Assembly (NCBI GenBank): GCA_035412805.1
Contig: DAONVO010000086.1
Span: 1 to 9,376 of the forward strand
DNA: 9,376 nucleotides
Origin: DTU018 sp029550685
GTDB lineage: Bacteria; Bacillota; Syntrophomonadia; Syntrophomonadales; Syntrophomonadaceae
Direction: 5' to 3'
Below, in pieces: positions 8,001 through 9,376 of the stretch; the stretch's first letter is position 1; each line of letters opens with the position of its first letter. Both the position numbers and the translations under genes were made by a program. The notes below the pieces were generated by a model. It was given only the letters and a program-made list of their open reading frames with translations. It was not told where the DNA came from and ran no database searches.

Positions 8001-8961
8001 TAAACACCCTGATAGCAGAAAGAGATTTTCTGACTAATTTCTCAACATATTCAACTGAAAGTTCTAACAGAGGAATGGCTAAGCCTTCATCCCAGCAGTC
8101 CAATACTTGGACAGCTGCAGCTGCTATTTTCTGATTATATTTATTGAGTTTGGAAAGCCCAACTTCTTTGGTTTCAGCAATTTCCTGGGCTTTTTCCATC
8201 CAATTACAAATTTGCTCCAAATTATTACGTTCTGCCTCAGCTTGCTCCAGCCATCTCTCTGGAAGGTCCAATAGCTCAGTTAACTCATTAGATTTTTTAA
8301 TTTTGGCTTTTAATACCTTCAACCTCTTTAACTTATCCTTGTGTTTCCACAGCTCTAGGGCAATACCCAAAGACTTTTCCCGGTTGTCAAGTTCTGCAAG
8401 TTGATCCTGCAAATCTTGAGACGTAAGATATTCCTTGCGCCAGTTTGACACTATATGTTTTACTTCGTCCCAGTTCACCCAGTTTTCTGTCAGCCCGGCA
8501 TGTCTGCGGTCTATGAATAATGCCATTATCACATCAGAGAAGTAACTGTCGAGATAAGAATTCGGAACATAGCCATGAGCCAGAATTGGTATTATATAGC
8601 GCGATTTACCTTCAAATTTTGCCAATTTATACTTCTCAACTACCTTGAGAAAAGTTTCTCCCAAGATCTTTTGCCATTTTACCTGAGTTTGAGGCAGTTC
8701 AAGGGCCCCGTACACCGGGTCCCAAAAGTTGTCCCTGTAATGCAATATACCCATCCAAACAAGAAAGATGGCGATACTCAGGGAATTCTCAATAGCAGGA
8801 TATGGCTTCTTTAACTCGCTTGAGATCAACTTAGCCAGGTGGTCAAGTTCCTCTTGATTCAACTCGATATCCCCTAGAAGGGCCAAATCCGAAGAGCCAG
8901 CCAGCAACTCTTCGAAATATCTGTCGCTAGCATGCAAATGGTTGCATTGGAATAATCCCAC
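5059..8961 (-). CDS. 1300-residue coiled-coil/beta-rich protein of unknown family, partner of the helicase (DruH-like by position)
   Basis: I do not recognise the family by sequence. With the start chosen here the protein has about 1300 residues. Residues 30-180 are mainly helical, with a hydrophobic helix at 61-75 and a distinctive ILAHGYVPN-like segment near 125-134. Long charged heptad-like helices (about 180-280 and 375-520) predict coiled coils, separated by a Trp-rich patch (321-340). Residues about 600-1235 look like successive beta-sandwich modules, with recurrent LPxGxYxL-type turns (LPTGDAYLV near 707, LPAGRYRLQ near 1127). At the end C1258-x2-C1261-x8-H1270-x2-C1273 forms a likely zinc knuckle. 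No signal peptide, certain membrane helix, Walker motif, methylase motif, HKD or PD-(D/E)xK nuclease motif was seen. The GTG at 8961 is preceded by AAGGAGGTG six bases away; the in-frame TTG at 9021 would add 20 residues but lies inside the flanking repeat and has no good SD. The 29-base overlap with the helicase suggests a complex. A large non-enzymatic protein encoded just before a DUF1998 helicase matches Druantia type III DruH; this is inference, not homology. Confidence 0.9.
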   Translation of the reverse strand: MGLFQCNHLHASDRYFEELLAGSSDLALLGDIELNQEELDHLAKLISSELKKPYPAIENSLSIAIFLVWMGILHYRDNFWDPVYGALELPQTQVKWQKILGETFLKVVEKYKLAKFEGKSRYIIPILAHGYVPNSYLDSYFSDVIMALFIDRRHAGLTENWVNWDEVKHIVSNWRKEYLTSQDLQDQLAELDNREKSLGIALELWKHKDKLKRLKVLKAKIKKSNELTELLDLPERWLEQAEAERNNLEQICNWMEKAQEIAETKEVGLSKLNKYNQKIAAAAVQVLDCWDEGLAIPLLELSVEYVEKLVRKSLSAIRVFTGSWGWLSRLVLWRRYKQAMETKRMLSEYLSNLPVRSHLLAEPWPLLPESLQKVQQLLKDRREIEKQLEDLDRAEREIAAGRHGMATVFKQELFQYKDRLSKVKEEIAGYKMKLIKLGKGNLENGLEELIQQRNIRREIEAIKGKIPSQIDIDVLFDYLPLMEEYPDEDSLRSDLTETRKKKLEVERKMERIKRPLYSLNESTRTFLIQGEDISNKFAFNSLLLLQKLVQGEENTDSVILPSRIARSMEKWWHQQGKSMLAAEQQAWGWREAGEITFRRPVVKLDTLERSLKVELPQQSVKKATKAVFIIRGKSGAELKKDVSINRTKDDQFQTEPVIIELEQPEPVYNFEFICGEINRRWEITGLGGDKLCLLFNSRGELIEGDQLPTGDAYLVAPAGSSIKPVQVVKEQERLTGHWSAYEYSYVHLDDTDFVLIESKTGVSILKRKEQFEPKLLAGNSITVLRTKDNTPIYVGKLPELVFSLSDPEELYLYGVRLDYPGDSLYLRLEILREVIREGKDVYVPLAAIVGDVNGLCTVSLILRQSVVWTESCIVIPSTELRFDQDIYYPQMGKKETGQLRISSECPFDFLAHPPAVLVESSTYEALIEFDTRQQQLSGEICYYVQDGQSFKLEICIDIPSVRWRKGETDTWKTEVEEIWHEDLGEIQLRLPPSVSRRVTLALEDHRQVIPGQIKQELVVFNLRQFSDALRESTQAVHTLLLAFEDNRLPPFTLVQVRTCWQVAGIKIEQTLQDDIRTIALEWEDLGRASHRVVRLWPLDMPGINMIERFIPDGVSRVEIVESKCQLPAGRYRLQFAVDDPWGEDETLLPKSNSENGIDVTIGSRDERLEDVLEKGLTIEAFECEGRKIPAGKEYWIQDIRISPEFEGEERFQGIVCTSNQDGKPIVLDYNPVSFYLESEDCTRLPFLLDRDRDGVMYCIRCRALFWENAHRECKKEVIFPDYILVAVRRRKDGLGSAEGD
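5088..5096 (-). promoter_or_regulatory. Shine-Dalgarno of the helicase gene, inside the upstream coding region
   Basis: The minus strand carries an AGGAGGA-type sequence about 7 bases before the ATG at 5087. It lies within the last codons of the 1300-codon gene, whose TGA is at 5061-5059. Ribosomes finishing the upstream gene terminate 29 bases past the helicase start, a typical arrangement for coupled translation of proteins needed together. Confidence 0.75.
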
Positions 8962-8967
8962 TTTTTT

Positions 8968-8976
8968 CACCTCCTT
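8968..8976 (-). promoter_or_regulatory. Near-perfect Shine-Dalgarno fixing the GTG start at 8961
   Basis: AAGGAGGTG on the minus strand is followed by six A residues and then GTG. It is complementary to the 3' end of bacterial 16S rRNA over nine bases and is the strongest ribosome site in the window. The TGA that ends the truncated 25-codon frame (9053-8976) overlaps the beginning of this SD (TGAAGGAGGTG), so ribosomes leaving that remnant would be released exactly at the entry site for the next gene. Confidence 0.85.
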
Positions 8977-9053
8977 CAGAAAACGCAAGAGTTCCAACGC
9001 GTACCACGGCTCCAGACCCAATCACCGGGCCGCCACACCCCGTCCTGCCTCAA
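8976..9053 (-). pseudogene. Truncated 25-codon copy of the left-edge gene's beginning
   Basis: TTG at 9053 opens MRQDGVWRPGDWVWS, identical at 13 of 15 residues to the gene beginning at 72, then runs out of similarity (RGTRWNSCVF) and stops at TGA 8978-8976. The conserved GGTGAGG SD precedes it and it begins 25 bases after the methyltransferase-like stop. It looks like the 5' stump of the gene that once followed the methyltransferase and was separated from its body by the inserted pair. It may still be translated as a short leader that feeds ribosomes to the SD of the large downstream gene. Confidence 0.6.
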
Positions 9054-9068
9054 AACCGACACCTCACC
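9009..9068. repeat. Right copy of the cassette-flanking direct repeat
   Basis: This 60-base partner of 28-86, in the same orientation, shares the blocks GGTGAGGT, TTTGAGGCAGGA, CGGCCCGGTGA and CTGGAGC. Differences include GAT/GAC, GGC/GGG, ACA/GTG, GAC/GAT and GCC/GTC codons, so the copies are diverged rather than freshly duplicated. It lies between the methyltransferase-like stop and the GTG of the 1300-codon gene. Confidence 0.85.
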
Positions 9069-9078
9069 GGCAGATAAA

Positions 9079-9376
9079 TCATTCATCCAGCCGAATCAGG
9101 GCGTTGTCGTAGTACATAAGGAGGCTTGAGTCTTCCTGAAGGACAGTATCCGGTATGCGCCTGGCTACCTCGACGATGGTCTTGTAATCCTTGGCAGCCC
9201 AGCAAGCCTTGAATCCCGCCCTGAGCGCTTCGGTGCGGAAGACTTTCAACCTGCCCCTGCTTTCTTTGTATTCTTCGAACTCTTTGAGGAGGGTCTTCTG
9301 GCGCATCTTCTCCAGGTCAGACTGCCTGCCGGGGTCAGGGACGTACCAGCAGCCCTGATCGTCTTTGAGGAAGTTC
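9079..9376 (-). CDS. C-terminal 98 residues of a probable DNA methyltransferase (5' end outside the window)
   Basis: The frame is open from the window edge (first complete codon at 9375) to TGA at 9081-9079 and gives 98 residues beginning NFLKDDQGCWYVPDP. The segment is soluble, charged and helical, with a WYVPDP turn, a long basic-acidic helix (LLKEFEEYK), LKVFRTEALRAGFKACW, and an end DNALIRLDE. From memory, this pattern (a 'DDQG-WYVPDP' turn, 'LKVFR-EA-RAGFK', 'VLQEDxxLLMxYDxAL') occurs at the C-terminus of large adenine-specific DNA methyltransferases of type III-like or DUF1156-type defence loci. No catalytic motif (DPPY, FxGxG) falls inside the visible part, so the assignment is tentative. 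An internal ATG at 9306 is only an internal methionine, since similarity and the open frame continue upstream. Composition is GC-richer than the adjoining cassette. Confidence 0.65.
   Translation of the reverse strand, partial: NFLKDDQGCWYVPDPGRQSDLEKMRQKTLLKEFEEYKESRGRLKVFRTEALRAGFKACWAAKDYKTIVEVARRIPDTVLQEDSSLLMYYDNALIRLDE

Noticed and set aside
28..9068. Flanking repeats as transposon target-site duplications or terminal repeats of an IS
   Set aside because: They are long, coding and diverged, in direct orientation, and no transposase or integrase lies between them.
1..9376. CRISPR array, tRNA or rRNA genes
   Set aside because: No regularly spaced repeats, no cloverleaf-like segment and no rRNA-like stretch were seen; nearly all DNA is coding.

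Overview
The window is a piece of a bacterial accessory (defence-type) region in which everything reads on the minus strand. From right to left it holds: (1) the last 98 codons of a protein whose tail resembles a large adenine-specific DNA methyltransferase of restriction or defence islands; (2) a 1300-codon protein of unknown family with coiled coils, a beta-rich C-terminal half and a terminal zinc knuckle; (3) a 1611-codon superfamily 2 helicase of the DUF1998/MZB group (MrfA/YprA, Hrq1, DruE, DrmA/DrmB relatives); (4) a 180-base AT-richer gap; (5) the first 24 codons of a further gene that leaves the window. The two large genes overlap by 29 bases and each has a strong Shine-Dalgarno (SD) sequence, so they behave as a coupled pair. 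A very large DUF1998 helicase encoded directly after a very large protein of unknown family is the layout of Druantia type III (druH-druE). I call the pair Druantia III-like by architecture only, because the partner cannot be matched by eye.

The main discovery is at the borders. The pair sits between two diverged direct repeats, at about 28-86 and 9009-9068, and the similarity perhaps extends to 115 and 9105. Each copy contains an SD, a TTG start and the same 15-codon gene beginning (MRQDGxWRPGDWxWS). At the left the reading frame continues out of the window. At the right it is cut after the shared codons and stops inside the SD of the 1300-codon gene. The simplest reading is that the two-gene cassette of about 8.9 kb lies inside an older operon, between the methyltransferase-like gene and the gene that used to follow it, with the junction sequence duplicated. 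Base composition agrees: hand-counted rows give roughly 60-67% GC in most flank rows and about 37-50% inside the cassette.

The AGGAGG-type ribosome sites, the frequent TTG/GTG starts and mixed GC are compatible with a Firmicute, perhaps a (thermophilic) clostridial lineage. This is a weak inference. The likely logic is an island in which a modification enzyme and its partners were extended by a helicase-based antiphage module transcribed from the host operon. No nuclease motif, transposase, integrase, tRNA or CRISPR array was seen.
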